From NCBI RefSeq assembly GCF_900113905.1, contig NZ_FORC01000001.1:866060-930059 (forward strand): DNA of 64,000 bases. Reading direction: 5' to 3'. The notes beneath the pieces are model-generated. The model worked only from the letters and a program-made list of their open reading frames with translations. It was not told where the DNA came from and ran no database searches. The stretch comes from Phytopseudomonas argentinensis (GTDB taxonomy: Bacteria > Pseudomonadota > Gammaproteobacteria > Pseudomonadales > Pseudomonadaceae). The number at the start of each line of letters is the position of its first letter. The stretch's first letter is position 1. This document shows positions 46,714-56,701 of this stretch, in pieces. Made by a program: the position numbers and the translations under genes.

Positions 46714-46725
46714 ATGTCCCTTGGC

Positions 46726-46824
46726 AAGGAGGCAAGCCCTGCTCCTCCACAATCCGAATCCTGGACAACGGCGTCCACACTCAATGCAGCCCCCGCGCTG
46801 CCATGAGCGTGACGCCGTTTTTTT
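46726..46824 (+). promoter_or_regulatory. Leader RNA with hairpin and terminator before nrtA
   Basis: A short hairpin (AGGAGGCA/TGCTCCT, ~46728-46746) is followed by a long imperfect stem from ACGGCGTC (46768) to GACGCCGT (46818) and a run of seven T. The layout parallels the nitrate reductase leader at 39485-39578, so the same antiterminator probably acts on both. Confidence 0.6.
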
Positions 46825-46849
46825 ATGCGTGCCTTTTGGGGAGAACGAG

Positions 46850-48172
46850 ATGGACGACACGCCACGCGCCGCCGAAGCAAAAACCGGCCTGCCACGCCGC
46901 ACCTTCCTCAAGCAGTCCATGGGGCTGCTTGGCGGCGGCGCCCTGATGAGCATGCTGCCAGCGGGCCTGAGCAGTGCGGTCTGGGCAGCCGGCAGCGATG
47001 GCCTGGAAACCCCCAAGGCCAAGCTCGGCTTTATCGCCCTCACCGATGCTGCGCCGCTGTTCGTCGCCGAGGACCTCGGGCTGTTCGCCAAGCACGGCAT
47101 GACCGAGGTGGAAGTGCTCAAGCAGTCCTCCTGGGGCACCACTCGCGACAACCTGGTGCTCGGCGCCGGCAGCGGCGGTATCGACGGCGCCCATATCCTC
47201 ACGCCGATGCCCTACCTGATGGCCGCCGGCAAGATCACCACCAACAACACGCCGCTGCCCATGGTCCTGCTGGCGCGCCTGAACCTCAACGGCCAGGGCA
47301 TCTCGATCAGCAAGGAATACGCGGACCTCAAGCTCGGCAGCGACGCCAGCGCCTTCAAGCAGGCGGTCGCTGCCAAGCAGGCCAAGGGCCAGAAGATCGC
47401 CGCGGCGATGACCTTCCCCGGCGGCACCCACGACCTGTGGCTGCGTTACTGGATGGCCGCCGGCGGCATCGAGCCGAACAAGGACTTGCCGACCGTGGTC
47501 ATCCCGCCACCGCAGATGGTCGCCAACATGAAGGTCGGCAGCATGGACGCTTTCTGCGTCGGTGAGCCGTGGAACGCCCAGTTGATCAACCAGAACATCG
47601 GCTACAGCGCGGTAACCACCGGCGAGCTGTGGGCCAACCATCCGGAAAAGGCCCTGTCGCTGCGCGCCGATTATGTCGCCGCCAACCCCAACGCGACCCG
47701 CGCCCTGCTCAAGGCGGTGATGGAAGCGCAGATGTTCTGCGAAGCGGCCGCGAACAAGGAAAAGGTCGCACAAATCTGCGCCAAGCGCCGCTGGATCGGT
47801 GCCCCGGCCAAGGATCTGCTGGCCCGTCTGCAGGGCAACATCGATTACGGCAACGGCCGCGTGGTGGAAAACAGCCCGCACCTGATGCGCTTCTGGAGCG
47901 AGTTCGCCTCCTACCCTTTCCAGAGCCACGATCTGTGGTTCCTCACCGAAAACAAACGCTGGGGCTACCTGCCAGGGGATTTCGACAGCCAGGCGCTGAT
48001 CGACCAGGTCAACCGCGAGGACATCTGGCGCCAGGCTGCTGCCGAGCTGGGCGTGCCTGCCGAACAGATTCCCCAGGGCAAATCCCGCGGTATCGAGACC
48101 TTCTTCGACGGCAAGACCTTCGACCCAGAAAACCCGCAAGCCTATCTCGACAGCCTGACCCTAAAGGCCTAA
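46850..48172 (+). CDS. nrtA: Nitrate ABC transporter substrate-binding protein (Tat signal)
   Basis: 440 residues from ATG 46850 (GGGGAG upstream). The N-terminus has a twin-arginine motif, PRRTFLKQSMGLLGGGALM, so the protein is exported folded. The rest is an NrtA/NasF-type nitrate/nitrite-binding domain (KLGFIALTDAAPLFVAEDLG, FPGGTHDLWLRYWMAAGG, FCVGEPWNAQ). It delivers nitrate to the inner-membrane permease encoded next. Confidence 0.94.
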   Translation: MDDTPRAAEAKTGLPRRTFLKQSMGLLGGGALMSMLPAGLSSAVWAAGSDGLETPKAKLGFIALTDAAPLFVAEDLGLFAKHGMTEVEVLKQSSWGTTRDNLVLGAGSGGIDGAHILTPMPYLMAAGKITTNNTPLPMVLLARLNLNGQGISISKEYADLKLGSDASAFKQAVAAKQAKGQKIAAAMTFPGGTHDLWLRYWMAAGGIEPNKDLPTVVIPPPQMVANMKVGSMDAFCVGEPWNAQLINQNIGYSAVTTGELWANHPEKALSLRADYVAANPNATRALLKAVMEAQMFCEAAANKEKVAQICAKRRWIGAPAKDLLARLQGNIDYGNGRVVENSPHLMRFWSEFASYPFQSHDLWFLTENKRWGYLPGDFDSQALIDQVNREDIWRQAAAELGVPAEQIPQGKSRGIETFFDGKTFDPENPQAYLDSLTLKA

Positions 48173-48185
48173 CCGGAGAAACGCC

Positions 48186-49031
48186 ATGAATGCGCCCGTA
48201 AAATCGCTGGCCCTACCGGCTGGCGTCATCGCTCCAAGCTGGCTGAAACGCCTGTCGACCACCCTGATGCAGTCGGTGCTGCCACCGCTGGTGATCACCG
48301 CCGCGCTGATGCTGATCTGGCAACTGCTGTGCAGCGGTGCCAATGCCGCCCTGCCGCCGCCCAGCCAGGTGATCGAAGACACCTGGGAATTGATCGTCAA
48401 CCCGTTCTACGACAACGGCGGCACCGACGTCGGCATGGCCTGGCAGCTGCTCGCCAGCCTGGAGCGCGTGGCCTACGGCTATGCCCTGGCGGTGGTGGTG
48501 GGTGTGGCGCTCGGCGTGCTGGTCGGCCAGTCGACCTGGGCGATGCGCGGCCTCGATCCACTGTTCCAGATCCTGCGTACCGTGCCGCCGCTGGCCTGGC
48601 TGCCGCTGTCGCTGGCCGGCTTCAAGGACAGCCATCCCTCGGCGCTGTTCGTGATCTTCATCACCGCCATCTGGCCGATCATCATCAATACCTCGGTGGG
48701 CATCCGCAACATTCCCGAGGACTACCGAAACGTCGCCAAGGTGCTGCGCCTCAACGGCGTGGAGTACTTCCACAAGATCATGCTGCCGGCAGCGGCGCCG
48801 TACATCTTCTCCGGGCTGCGCATCGGCGTGGGGCTGTCCTGGCTGGCGATCATCGCCGCCGAGATGCTGATAGGCGGCGTGGGCATCGGCTTCTTCATCT
48901 GGGATGCGTGGAACGCCTCGCGCATCAGCGACATCATTCTTGCCCTGGTCTACGTCGGCGTGGTCGGTTTCATACTCGATCGCCTGGTGTTGTTCGTCGG
49001 CAATCGCATCACCCGCGGCACATCGGCCTGA
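48186..49031 (+). CDS. nrtB: Nitrate ABC transporter permease
   Basis: 281 residues with about six helices. The EAA-like loop (NVAKVLRLNGVEYFHKIMLPAAAPYIFSG, here split as NVAKVLRLNGVEYFHKI and MLPAAAPYIFSGLRIG) docks the ATPase. It belongs to the SsuC/NrtB/TauC permease family. It lies 13 bp after nrtA. Confidence 0.94.
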   Translation: MNAPVKSLALPAGVIAPSWLKRLSTTLMQSVLPPLVITAALMLIWQLLCSGANAALPPPSQVIEDTWELIVNPFYDNGGTDVGMAWQLLASLERVAYGYALAVVVGVALGVLVGQSTWAMRGLDPLFQILRTVPPLAWLPLSLAGFKDSHPSALFVIFITAIWPIIINTSVGIRNIPEDYRNVAKVLRLNGVEYFHKIMLPAAAPYIFSGLRIGVGLSWLAIIAAEMLIGGVGIGFFIWDAWNASRISDIILALVYVGVVGFILDRLVLFVGNRITRGTSA

Positions 49032-49041
49032 GGAGACGGAC

Positions 49042-49890
49042 ATGAGCAAGCACTACCTGAGCATCGAGCATGTGGAAAAGTACTTCGAGCGTGACGGCGT
49101 CAGCTCCCACGTACTGAACCAGATCAACCTCAACGTCGAGCGCGGCGAATACATTTCCATCATCGGCCACTCCGGCTGCGGCAAATCGACGGTACTGAAC
49201 ATCGTCGCCGGCCTGACCGATTCGAGCAGCGGCGCAGTGATTCTCGACGGCCGCGAGGTGCGCGGCCCCGGCCCGGATCGCAGCCTGGTGTTCCAGAACC
49301 ACTCGCTGCTGCCCTGGCTGACCGTGCAGGAGAACGTTGCCCTGGCTGTGGACAAGGTATTCAAGCACACCAAGAGCAAGGCCGAGCGTCGCGAATGGAC
49401 ACTGCATCACCTTGAGTTGGTGAGCATGGGCCACGCCCTGCACAAGCGTCCCAATGAAATTTCCGGCGGAATGAAGCAACGCGTTGGCATCGCCCGCGCC
49501 CTGGCCATGGAGCCCAAGGTGCTGCTGCTCGACGAACCCTTTGGCGCCCTCGATGCCCTGACCCGCGCCCACCTGCAGGACGAGGTGATGCGCATCCAGA
49601 GCGAACTGCACAATACGGTGATGATGATCACCCATGACGTCGACGAAGCGGTGCTGCTCTCCGACCGCATCGTGATGATGACCAACGGCCCGTCAGCGAC
49701 CATTGGCGAGATCCTCAGCATCGACCTGCCTCGGCCCCGTGACCGCATCGCCCTGGCCGATGACCCGCGCTACAACGCCTACCGCCACGCGGTGCTGAGC
49801 TTCCTGCATGAAAAGCAACGCAAGGTCGAGCCACTGGCTCGGCGCACTGCAGCCACCCCGGCCCCCGGCGCGCAACGCGCCCGGGCGTGA
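49042..49890 (+). CDS. nrtD: Nitrate ABC transporter ATP-binding protein
   Basis: 282 residues from ATG 49042. Walker A GHSGCGKST, Q-loop VFQNHSLLPWL, a variant signature ISGGMKQRVGIARAL and Walker B VLLLDEPFGALD are all present. It lacks the extra substrate-binding domain of NrtC, so it is the NrtD/NasD type. It ends the transporter operon. The frame stays open upstream into nrtB, but the AGGAGACGGAC sequence before this ATG is the ribosome site. Confidence 0.93.
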   Translation: MSKHYLSIEHVEKYFERDGVSSHVLNQINLNVERGEYISIIGHSGCGKSTVLNIVAGLTDSSSGAVILDGREVRGPGPDRSLVFQNHSLLPWLTVQENVALAVDKVFKHTKSKAERREWTLHHLELVSMGHALHKRPNEISGGMKQRVGIARALAMEPKVLLLDEPFGALDALTRAHLQDEVMRIQSELHNTVMMITHDVDEAVLLSDRIVMMTNGPSATIGEILSIDLPRPRDRIALADDPRYNAYRHAVLSFLHEKQRKVEPLARRTAATPAPGAQRARA

Positions 49891-49899
49891 AGCGGCGCG

Positions 49900-50127
49900 T
49901 CAGTCCTTGGCGATGCCGGTGATGGTGATGCCGAAACGCTCTTCCAGGCGAACCGCTGGCGTCTGCTCTTCATGGGGCTGCTCCTTTGGCTCGAGGGGCT
50001 CGAGATTCTCTTGCGCCCACTCAAGCACCCAGGTCACTGCCTGTTCCAGGCTGGGCTTGTCTTTCGATTTCACCTTGAGGACTTCGGCAGCCTCATCTCG
50101 GCTATAGGTGATGATCCATTGGCTCAT
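49900..50127 (-). CDS. Small acidic hypothetical protein
   Basis: 75 residues from ATG 50127 (GGGAG upstream). It starts MSQWIITYSRDEAAEVLKVK and ends ERFGITITGIAKD, acidic and with no signal or membrane segment. Not recognised; conserved appearance (good codon use) suggests a real gene. Confidence 0.6.
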   Translation of the reverse strand: MSQWIITYSRDEAAEVLKVKSKDKPSLEQAVTWVLEWAQENLEPLEPKEQPHEEQTPAVRLEERFGITITGIAKD

Positions 50128-50227
50128 GGCGAGTCTCCCGCAGGCAACGTGGCGACACGCCAAATGGCGTGCCCTGATAGTCATGTAGACCTGCCGCCCG
50201 GGAACAGTTCGCCCTATAAATCTCGGG

Positions 50228-50254
50228 GAACTTCACTCGCCGGGGCCACTCAGA
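50228..50254 (+). promoter_or_regulatory. AlgU/RpoE-like promoter sequence
   Basis: GAACTT, then 16 bp, then TCAGA, resembles the AlgU (sigma-22) consensus GAACTT-N16-TCtgA. It is followed 25 bp on by a strong terminator. Confidence 0.35.
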
Positions 50255-50278
50255 AATTAGGCATCGATTGATTTCTCC

Positions 50279-50303
50279 GGGCGCATGAAGCGCCCATTTT
50301 TTT
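50279..50303 (+). terminator. Rho-independent terminator without an obvious upstream gene
   Basis: GGGCGC-ATGAA-GCGCCC followed by ATTTTTTT. No plus-strand gene ends nearby except nrtD 390 bp upstream, with a minus-strand gene in between. Confidence 0.7.
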
Positions 50304-50361
50304 GCCTGCAATTTGCTGCTTCGCCCTCTTCAGGCGCCCCGCCCTGGCAGCATCCAGGCAT

Positions 50362-50385
50362 AAAAAAACCGGGCCTGGCCCGGTT
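50362..50385 (-). terminator. Terminator of dcd
   Basis: On the minus strand AACCGGGCC pairs with CCCGGTT, followed by TTTTT. It lies 22 bp after the dcd stop codon. Confidence 0.85.
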
Positions 50386-50406
50386 CTTGGTAAACGTCAG
50401 CGGCCA

Positions 50407-50973
50407 TCAGGCCTTGGGCAGGGTCACGCCGGTCTGGCCCTGGTACTTGCCGCCACGATCCTTGTAGGACACCTCACAGGCTTCGTCCGACTGCAGGAAG
50501 AGCATCTGCGCCACACCCTCGTTGGCGTAAATCTTCGCCGGCAGGTTGGTGGTGTTGGAGAACTCCAGGGTCACGTGACCTTCCCACTCCGGCTCCAGCG
50601 GCGTGACATTGACGATGATGCCGCAACGCGCGTAGGTGCTCTTACCCAGGCAGATGGTCAGCACATCGCGGGGAATGCGGAAGAACTCGACAGTACGAGC
50701 CAGTGCGAAGGAGTTCGGCGGAATGATGCACACGTCGCTCTTGATGTCGACGAAACTCTTGGCGTCGAAATTCTTCGGATCCACGATCGCCGAATGGATG
50801 TTGGTGAAGACCTTGAATTCGTCGGCACAACGCACGTCGTAGCCGTAGCTGGAAACCCCGTAGGAAATCACCCGGCTGTCGTCCGCGCCGCGCACCTGGC
50901 GCTCGACATAGGGCTCGATCATGCCGTGTTCCTGAGCCATGCGGCGAATCCACTTGTCCGATTTGATGCTCAT
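50407..50973 (-). CDS. dcd: dCTP deaminase
   Basis: 188 residues, standard Dcd length. It converts dCTP to dUTP for thymidylate synthesis. Signatures are [51 protein letters not shown] (here: [20 protein letters not shown] and GKSTYARCG) and the C-terminal [13 protein letters not shown]. Convergent with nothing close; it has its own terminator. Confidence 0.97.
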   Translation of the reverse strand: MSIKSDKWIRRMAQEHGMIEPYVERQVRGADDSRVISYGVSSYGYDVRCADEFKVFTNIHSAIVDPKNFDAKSFVDIKSDVCIIPPNSFALARTVEFFRIPRDVLTICLGKSTYARCGIIVNVTPLEPEWEGHVTLEFSNTTNLPAKIYANEGVAQMLFLQSDEACEVSYKDRGGKYQGQTGVTLPKA

Positions 50974-51299
50974 GGCGGGGCCGTCCTGAAAGTCTGTGCG
51001 GTGAAAAGTGCAGGCATCTTACCGGGCTGCAAGGCTGGGTTCAAAGCCTGTTGACGGGCCGTTGCGATGCGCTTGGGCAGGTGCCGATGCAAGTAAATCG
51101 CAGAAAGACTGACAGACCATTCGCACTTCGCGAAAAAAGCGGGTATGGTGATCCCACTGTGCTGCATGTGTCACCGCGAATCGCTACATGATGCCTAGAT
51201 TTCGATCCAAACATCGTCCGACTCCTAGTACTCGTTGCACTCAGTCCCGGCCTGGTTCTATCCAGGGCTGTTAATTATTTAGTTCTTAGGAGACATCAC
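50974..51299. other. Intergenic region upstream of the cold shock gene
   Basis: 326 bp. The right part is probably a long 5' leader, as is usual for cold shock genes, ending in TTAGGAGACATCAC before the ATG. I see no other gene. Confidence 0.55.
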
Positions 51300-51509
51300 A
51301 TGTCCAATCGTCAGACTGGCACCGTTAAGTGGTTCAACGATGAAAAAGGCTACGGCTTCATCACTCCGCAATCCGGTGACGACCTGTTCGTACACTTCAA
51401 AGCTATCCAGAGCGATGGCTTCAAGAGCCTGAAAGAAGGCCAGCAAGTTTCCTTCGTGGCCACCCGTGGTCAGAAAGGCATGCAAGCTGAGGAAGTTCAG
51501 GTTATCTAA
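51300..51509 (+). CDS. Cold shock protein (CapB/CspD-like)
   Basis: 69 residues. The nucleic acid-binding RNP motifs KGYGFI and LFVHF are intact in a single CSD fold. These RNA chaperones melt RNA structures, some at low temperature. RBS TAGGAG is 8 bp before the ATG. A terminator follows at once. Confidence 0.96.
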   Translation: MSNRQTGTVKWFNDEKGYGFITPQSGDDLFVHFKAIQSDGFKSLKEGQQVSFVATRGQKGMQAEEVQVI

Positions 51510-51523
51510 CCTGCTCTTTCCCT

Positions 51524-51553
51524 AAAAAAACCCCGCTTCGGCGGGGTTTTTTT
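51524..51553 (+). terminator. Terminator of the cold shock gene
   Basis: AAAAAAACCCCGC-TTCG-GCGGGGTTTTTTT, a perfect GC stem with a TTCG tetraloop and a T-run; usable in both directions. Confidence 0.95.
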
Positions 51554-51654
51554 ATACCTGCGATTCCTGGCAGATGCCCTAAGGGCCGTCACAAGGGGCG
51601 GGAATTTCTGGCAATGCGTGCAGCAGGTGCGCGGTGGCGCACCTGCTATGACGA

Positions 51655-52749
51655 TCAATCGTCGGCGATGACGATGTTCGGCATGCCCTGGGCCTTGGCG
51701 GCTCCAGTGGCGATGCGCGCACCCACCATGCGGGCCACCTGCTGGTAGAGCATGGCGATCTGGCTCTCAGGATCGGCGATGGTGGTCGGTTTGCCGCCAT
51801 CGGCCTGCAGGCGGATGGCCATCGACAGCGGCATCGAGGCCAACAGGTCGACCCCGAACTGCGCGGCCAGCTTCTCTCCACCGCCCTCGCCAAACAGATG
51901 CTCGGCATGCCCACAGCTGGAGCAGATGTGCACGGCCATGTTCTCTACCACGCCAAGCACTGGAATGTTCACCTTGCGGAACATCTCCACGCCTTTCCTG
52001 GCATCGAGCAGCGCCAGATCCTGCGGGGTGGTGACGATCACCGCACCGGCCACCGGGACTTTCTGCGCCAGGGTCAGGTGGATATCGCCGGTGCCCGGCG
52101 GCATATCGATGATCAGGTAATCGAGATCATCCCAGGCCGTCTGGGTGACAAGCTGGATAAGCGCGCCGGAGACCATCGGGCCGCGCCAGACCACCGGCGT
52201 GTTGTCGTCGGTCAGAAAGGCCATCGACATCACCTGCACGCCATGGGCCTCAAGGGGCACGAACCACTTCTGCTCGCGCACCTGGGGCCGCGTGCCTTCG
52301 GCAATGCCGAACATGATGCCCTGGCTGGGGCCGTAGATGTCCGCATCGAGAATGCCCACCCGTGCACCCTCGCGGGCCAGAGCCAGGGCCAGGTTGGCGG
52401 CGGTGGTGGACTTGCCCACACCGCCCTTGCCGGACGCCACGGCGATCACGTTCTTGACGTTGGCCAGCGCCGGCACCTGGGCCTGCGCCTTGTGCGCGGC
52501 GATCACACAATTCACCTCGACAGCGGCGCTGCCTACGCCCTCGAGGTTCTCGATGGCCAGTTGCAGCATCTGCGCCCAGCCCTGCTTGAACTGCGCAGCG
52601 GCGTAACCCAGCTCGAGCTGCACGCTGACCTGGTCACCCTGCACGTCGATGGCGCGCACGCAGCCGGCACTGAGCGGATCCTGATCGAGATGGGGGTCGG
52701 TGTACTGACGCAATACGGCTTCGACCGCAGCGCGGATATCAGCGCTCAT
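51655..52749 (-). CDS. apbC: Iron-sulfur cluster carrier protein Mrp/ApbC
   Basis: 364 residues. An N-terminal MIP18-like domain (~1-90) precedes a P-loop NTPase with deviant Walker A ASGKGGVGKST, a LDADIYGPSQ switch and a C-terminal CSSCG pair that binds a bridging Fe-S cluster. It loads Fe-S clusters onto target proteins. Divergent from metG as in other pseudomonads. Confidence 0.96.
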   Translation of the reverse strand: MSADIRAAVEAVLRQYTDPHLDQDPLSAGCVRAIDVQGDQVSVQLELGYAAAQFKQGWAQMLQLAIENLEGVGSAAVEVNCVIAAHKAQAQVPALANVKNVIAVASGKGGVGKSTTAANLALALAREGARVGILDADIYGPSQGIMFGIAEGTRPQVREQKWFVPLEAHGVQVMSMAFLTDDNTPVVWRGPMVSGALIQLVTQTAWDDLDYLIIDMPPGTGDIHLTLAQKVPVAGAVIVTTPQDLALLDARKGVEMFRKVNIPVLGVVENMAVHICSSCGHAEHLFGEGGGEKLAAQFGVDLLASMPLSMAIRLQADGGKPTTIADPESQIAMLYQQVARMVGARIATGAAKAQGMPNIVIADD

Positions 52750-52813
52750 GCTTGGCTCCGGAGATGGCAGAAAAGACGCCTATCCTACCCGAGCCGCACT
52801 GCCGATGCAGGCT

Positions 52814-52832
52814 GGCGGCCCGTCGGGCCGCC
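52814..52832. terminator. Strong hairpin after the OmpA gene
   Basis: GGCGGCCC-GTC-GGGCCGCC immediately downstream (on the minus strand) of the OmpA stop codon. No T-run. Confidence 0.45.
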
Positions 52833-52844
52833 GGCAGGCAGCAC

Positions 52845-53534
52845 TCACTGCACGGGCTGGCCCGGTAGCGGCTTGAGATTCACCTCGACGCGACGATTCT
52901 GCGCACGCCCCTCGGCAGTGGCGTTGTCTGCGATCGGCTGGTCCGGGCCGGCGCCGCGGCTGGACAGCCGGGAGCCATCGATACCCTGGGCGGTCAGGTA
53001 ACTGGTCACGCTCTGCGCACGACGCTCGGAGAGCGCCATGTTGTGCTGGCGCGAACCGGTACTGTCGGTGTAGCCGACGATTTCGATGCTGTTGTTCTGG
53101 AACTGCTTGAACGAGGTGGCCAGGTTGTTCAGCGGCGCGTAGAAGCTGGGGGCGATCTCGGCTGAATCCGTGGCGAAGGTGATGTTGCCCGGCATGATCA
53201 GCTTGATGTCGTCACCCTGGCGCTGCACTTCCACGCCAGTGCCTTCCATGCTGCGGCGCAGCTCGGCCTCCTGGCGGTCGGCGTAGTAGCCGTAGCCGGC
53301 ACCTGCTGCACCGGCGAGCACGGCACCGATGGCCGCACCCTTGCCACGGTCGTCGTGATTGACCGCCGCACCGACGGCCGCACCGGCCAGCGCGGCCAAA
53401 CCGCCGTAGGTGGCGGTGCGATGCCCACCGCCGGAGGCACCGCCACCGACATTGTCATACGGGTTGCTCGAGGCACACCCCACCAGAAGGGCCAGCGCGG
53501 TGGCACAGGCGAGCGGACGTAAAACTGCAGGCAT
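52845..53534 (-). CDS. OmpA-family lipoprotein with glycine zipper
   Basis: 229 residues. The signal peptide carries a lipobox (LLVGCASS). A glycine-zipper region ([36 protein letters not shown]) precedes an OmpA-C domain with [20 protein letters not shown] and [14 protein letters not shown]. Similar to YiaD of E. coli. It anchors to peptidoglycan through the C-terminal domain. Confidence 0.93.
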   Translation of the reverse strand: MPAVLRPLACATALALLVGCASSNPYDNVGGGASGGGHRTATYGGLAALAGAAVGAAVNHDDRGKGAAIGAVLAGAAGAGYGYYADRQEAELRRSMEGTGVEVQRQGDDIKLIMPGNITFATDSAEIAPSFYAPLNNLATSFKQFQNNSIEIVGYTDSTGSRQHNMALSERRAQSVTSYLTAQGIDGSRLSSRGAGPDQPIADNATAEGRAQNRRVEVNLKPLPGQPVQ

Positions 53535-53686
53535 GGTTTATCTCCTTGCTGGGAGCGGAAGGTAATCTTTGGAACCCGCTCGCCCCTCTAAATTCAAGCC
53601 GATATCCAGCAAATTTGCCCGCTGGCCGGAACGCGCCCGCTTACTTTATAGTGACCGACCACCCGCCAACCGATGACCGCCTGACA

Positions 53687-55720
53687 ATGTCCCAAGCTCG
53701 CCAGATTCTCGTTACCAGCGCCCTTCCCTATGCCAACGGTTCGATCCACCTTGGCCATATGCTCGAGTACATCCAGACCGACATGTGGGTGCGTTTCCAG
53801 AAGCTGCGCGGCAATCAGGCCATCTACGTGTGCGCCGACGACGCCCACGGCTCGGCGATCATGCTGCGCGCGGAGAAGGAAGGCATCACCCCGGAACAGC
53901 TGATCGACGGCGTCAAGGCCGAGCACAGCGGCGACTTCGCCGACTTCCTGGTGGACTTCGACAACTTCCACTCCACCCACTCGCCGGAAAACCGCGAGCT
54001 GTCGGAGTCGATCTACAAGGCGCTGCGTGACAATGGCCACATCGCCACGCGCTCGGTGACCCAGTATTTCGACCCGGAAAAAGGCATGTTCCTGGCCGAC
54101 CGTTTCATCAAGGGCACCTGCCCGAAATGCGCGACGCCGGACCAGTACGGCGACAACTGCGAGAAATGCGGCGCCACCTACGAGCCCACCGAACTGAAAG
54201 ACCCACGCTCGGCGATTTCCGGTGCGGTACCGGTGCTCAAGGACTCCAAGCACTTCTTCTTCAAGCTGCCGCAATTCCAGGACATGCTCCAGCAGTGGAC
54301 GCGCAGCGGCACCCTGCAGGAGTCGGTGGCCAACAAGCTCGCCGAGTGGCTGGACGGTGGTCTGCACGAGTGGGACATCAGCCGCGATGCGCCCTACTTC
54401 GGTTTCGAGATTCCCGACGAGCCGGGCAAGTATTTCTACGTCTGGCTGGATGCCCCGATCGGCTACATGGCCAGCTTCAAGAACCTCTGCGCACGCCGCC
54501 CGGAGCTGGATTTCGACGCGTTCTGGAACAAGGATTCCAGCGCCGAGGTGTATCACTTCATCGGCAAGGACATCGTCAACTTCCACGCCCTGTTCTGGCC
54601 GGCCATGCTCGAAGGTGCCGGCTACCGCAAGCCGACCGCCATCAACGTGCACGGCTACCTGACGGTCAACGGCCAGAAGATGTCCAAATCGCGCGGCACC
54701 TTCATCAAGGCGCGTACCTACCTGGATCATCTGAATCCCGAATACCTGCGTTACTACTACGCGGCCAAGCTGGGCCGCGGCGTCGATGACCTGGACCTGA
54801 ATCTCGAAGACTTCATTCAGAAGGTAAACTCGGACCTGGTCGGCAAGGTGGTCAACATCGCCAGCCGTTGCGCCGGTTTCATCCACAAGGGCAACGCCGG
54901 CGTGCTGGTAGCGGCCAACCCGGAGCCGGAGCTGTGGAATGCCTTCCAGAGCGCCGCACCAGGCATCGCCGAGGCCTACGAGAGCCGCGACTTCGCCCGC
55001 GCCATGCGCGAGATCATGGCCCTGGCCGACCGCGCCAATGCCTGGATCGCCGACAAGGCGCCCTGGTCGCTGGCCAAGCAGGACGGCAAGGCCGACGAGG
55101 TGCAGGCGATCTGCGCCCTGGGCGTCAACCTGTTCCGCCAATTGGTGATCTTCCTCAAGCCGGTACTGCCGAACCTCGCCCGCGACGCCGAAGCCTTCCT
55201 CAACGTCGCGCCGCTGACCTGGGCCGACCTGGCCACACCACTGGCCGATCACCAGCTAAACCCTTTCAGCCCGTTGCTCGCGCGTATCGAGCCGGCCAAG
55301 GTTGAAGCCATGGTCGAAGCCTCCAAGGAAGACCTGGCGGCTGCCGAAGCGCCAAAAGGTAACGGTGAGCTGCAGAAGGACCCGCTGGCCACCGAAATCA
55401 CCTTCGACACCTTTGCCGCCGTCGACCTGCGCATTGCGCTGATCGAAAAATGCGAGTTCGTCGAAGGCGCCGACAAGCTGCTGCGCCTGACCCTGGATAT
55501 CGGCGACGAAAAGCGCAACGTGTTCAGCGGCATCAAGAGCGCCTACCCGGACCCCAGCAAGCTCGAAGGCCGCCTGACGCTGTACGTGGCCAACCTGGCG
55601 GCGCGCAAGATGAAGTTCGGTGTCTCCGAAGGCATGGTGCTGGCTGCCGGCCCTGGCGGCGAAGAAATTTACCTGCTCAGCCCGGACAGCGGCGCCAAGC
55701 CGGGTCAGCGCGTCAAATAA
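53687..55720 (+). CDS. metG: Methionyl-tRNA synthetase
   Basis: 677 residues from ATG 53687, the usual class I MetRS length. HIGH-type [17 protein letters not shown], the KMSKS loop [11 protein letters not shown], a zinc knuckle ([17 protein letters not shown]) and a C-terminal tRNA-binding EMAP-like domain (~570-677) are present. The frame stays open 47 codons upstream without a ribosome site; family homology begins [15 protein letters not shown]. Confidence 0.97.
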   Translation: MSQARQILVTSALPYANGSIHLGHMLEYIQTDMWVRFQKLRGNQAIYVCADDAHGSAIMLRAEKEGITPEQLIDGVKAEHSGDFADFLVDFDNFHSTHSPENRELSESIYKALRDNGHIATRSVTQYFDPEKGMFLADRFIKGTCPKCATPDQYGDNCEKCGATYEPTELKDPRSAISGAVPVLKDSKHFFFKLPQFQDMLQQWTRSGTLQESVANKLAEWLDGGLHEWDISRDAPYFGFEIPDEPGKYFYVWLDAPIGYMASFKNLCARRPELDFDAFWNKDSSAEVYHFIGKDIVNFHALFWPAMLEGAGYRKPTAINVHGYLTVNGQKMSKSRGTFIKARTYLDHLNPEYLRYYYAAKLGRGVDDLDLNLEDFIQKVNSDLVGKVVNIASRCAGFIHKGNAGVLVAANPEPELWNAFQSAAPGIAEAYESRDFARAMREIMALADRANAWIADKAPWSLAKQDGKADEVQAICALGVNLFRQLVIFLKPVLPNLARDAEAFLNVAPLTWADLATPLADHQLNPFSPLLARIEPAKVEAMVEASKEDLAAAEAPKGNGELQKDPLATEITFDTFAAVDLRIALIEKCEFVEGADKLLRLTLDIGDEKRNVFSGIKSAYPDPSKLEGRLTLYVANLAARKMKFGVSEGMVLAAGPGGEEIYLLSPDSGAKPGQRVK

Positions 55721-55736
55721 CCGATCTGGAGCAAGG

Positions 55737-56540
55737 ATGCTTTCCCACCGCACCTGGTTTCTTGCCACTGCCCTGGCCCTGCTGACCCTGGTCGGCTGCT
55801 CGCCCTCCGGTGACAGCCACCCGCCAGCAGGCGCCGCGCTGCAGGGTGAAATGGCGCAACAGGGCGCCTTTCTTGCCTACGAACACAGCGTCGGCATTCA
55901 CCTGCCTGTCGAGCAGGTCGAGCCGCGCCTGGCAGCGGTACGTGAAGCGTGCGGCAGCCAGCGTTTCGGCCAGTGCGACCTGCTGGCCATCGAGCAGAGC
56001 CAGGGCGCTTACCAGGCCGCCAGCATCACCGTGCGTATCGCCCCAGCGGGCGTCGAGCCACTGGTGGCCTTTGCCGGCGAGGGCGGCGAACTGCAGAGCC
56101 GCCATACCCGCGCCGAGGACCTGGCTCAGGCAGTCAGCGATACCGAGCAGCAACGCCAGCGTCTGGAACGCCAGCAGAAAACCCTGCTGCAGTACCAGGC
56201 CCGCAGCGACCTGAGCGTCAGCGACATGCTCGCCCTGGCCCGCGAATTGGCTGAGGTGGATGTGCAACTGGCAGGCAATGCCCAGCAGTCGGCGCAGCAA
56301 CAACGACGCCTGACCACCAACCTGTTGACCTTGAGCTTCAGCACCGAAGGCCAGCCGGTCGGGCGCCTGGCACGCATTGGCGAAGCCGCCAGCGGCATGC
56401 TCGACAATGCCACCGAGGGCGCTACCGAAGCCATCAGACTGCTCGGCTACGGCATCCCCTTCGTGATCATCCTGTTCCCGCTCGCCCTGCTGGTCCGCTG
56501 GCTGTGGCGCAAGGCCAGCCGCGTGCGCAACGGGAGCTGA
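55737..56540 (+). CDS. DUF4349-domain lipoprotein
   Basis: 267 residues from ATG 55737, 16 bp after metG. The signal sequence ends in lipobox LTLVGCS. The body includes [21 protein letters not shown] and ends in a hydrophobic helix ([19 protein letters not shown]), typical of DUF4349 proteins. Role unknown. Confidence 0.83.
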   Translation: MLSHRTWFLATALALLTLVGCSPSGDSHPPAGAALQGEMAQQGAFLAYEHSVGIHLPVEQVEPRLAAVREACGSQRFGQCDLLAIEQSQGAYQAASITVRIAPAGVEPLVAFAGEGGELQSRHTRAEDLAQAVSDTEQQRQRLERQQKTLLQYQARSDLSVSDMLALARELAEVDVQLAGNAQQSAQQQRRLTTNLLTLSFSTEGQPVGRLARIGEAASGMLDNATEGATEAIRLLGYGIPFVIILFPLALLVRWLWRKASRVRNGS

Positions 56541-56701
56541 TCGAACGCGTGCCGGTCTCGCGCTGTACCGGGGGCGACGCATGCCGGATAATGCCCGGCT
56601 CACGCGTCAACCAGACTTGCAACAGCGATGATCGACTCCCGCCACTTCACCTGCCCGTACCAGCCCGGATCACGCTTGTTCAGGCTCGCCCGGGTGCGCC
56701 C

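Larger units (their letters stand above)
45861..46849. other. Long intergenic region with palindromes and the transporter leader
   Basis: 989 bp. Left part: nothing clear to ~46050. Middle (46083-46275): a cluster of palindromes. Then a REP element (46361-46385), an unassigned stretch to ~46680, and the promoter, hairpin and terminator of the transporter operon. The small ORFs across the palindromes are composed of repeat sequence and are not genes. Confidence 0.6.
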
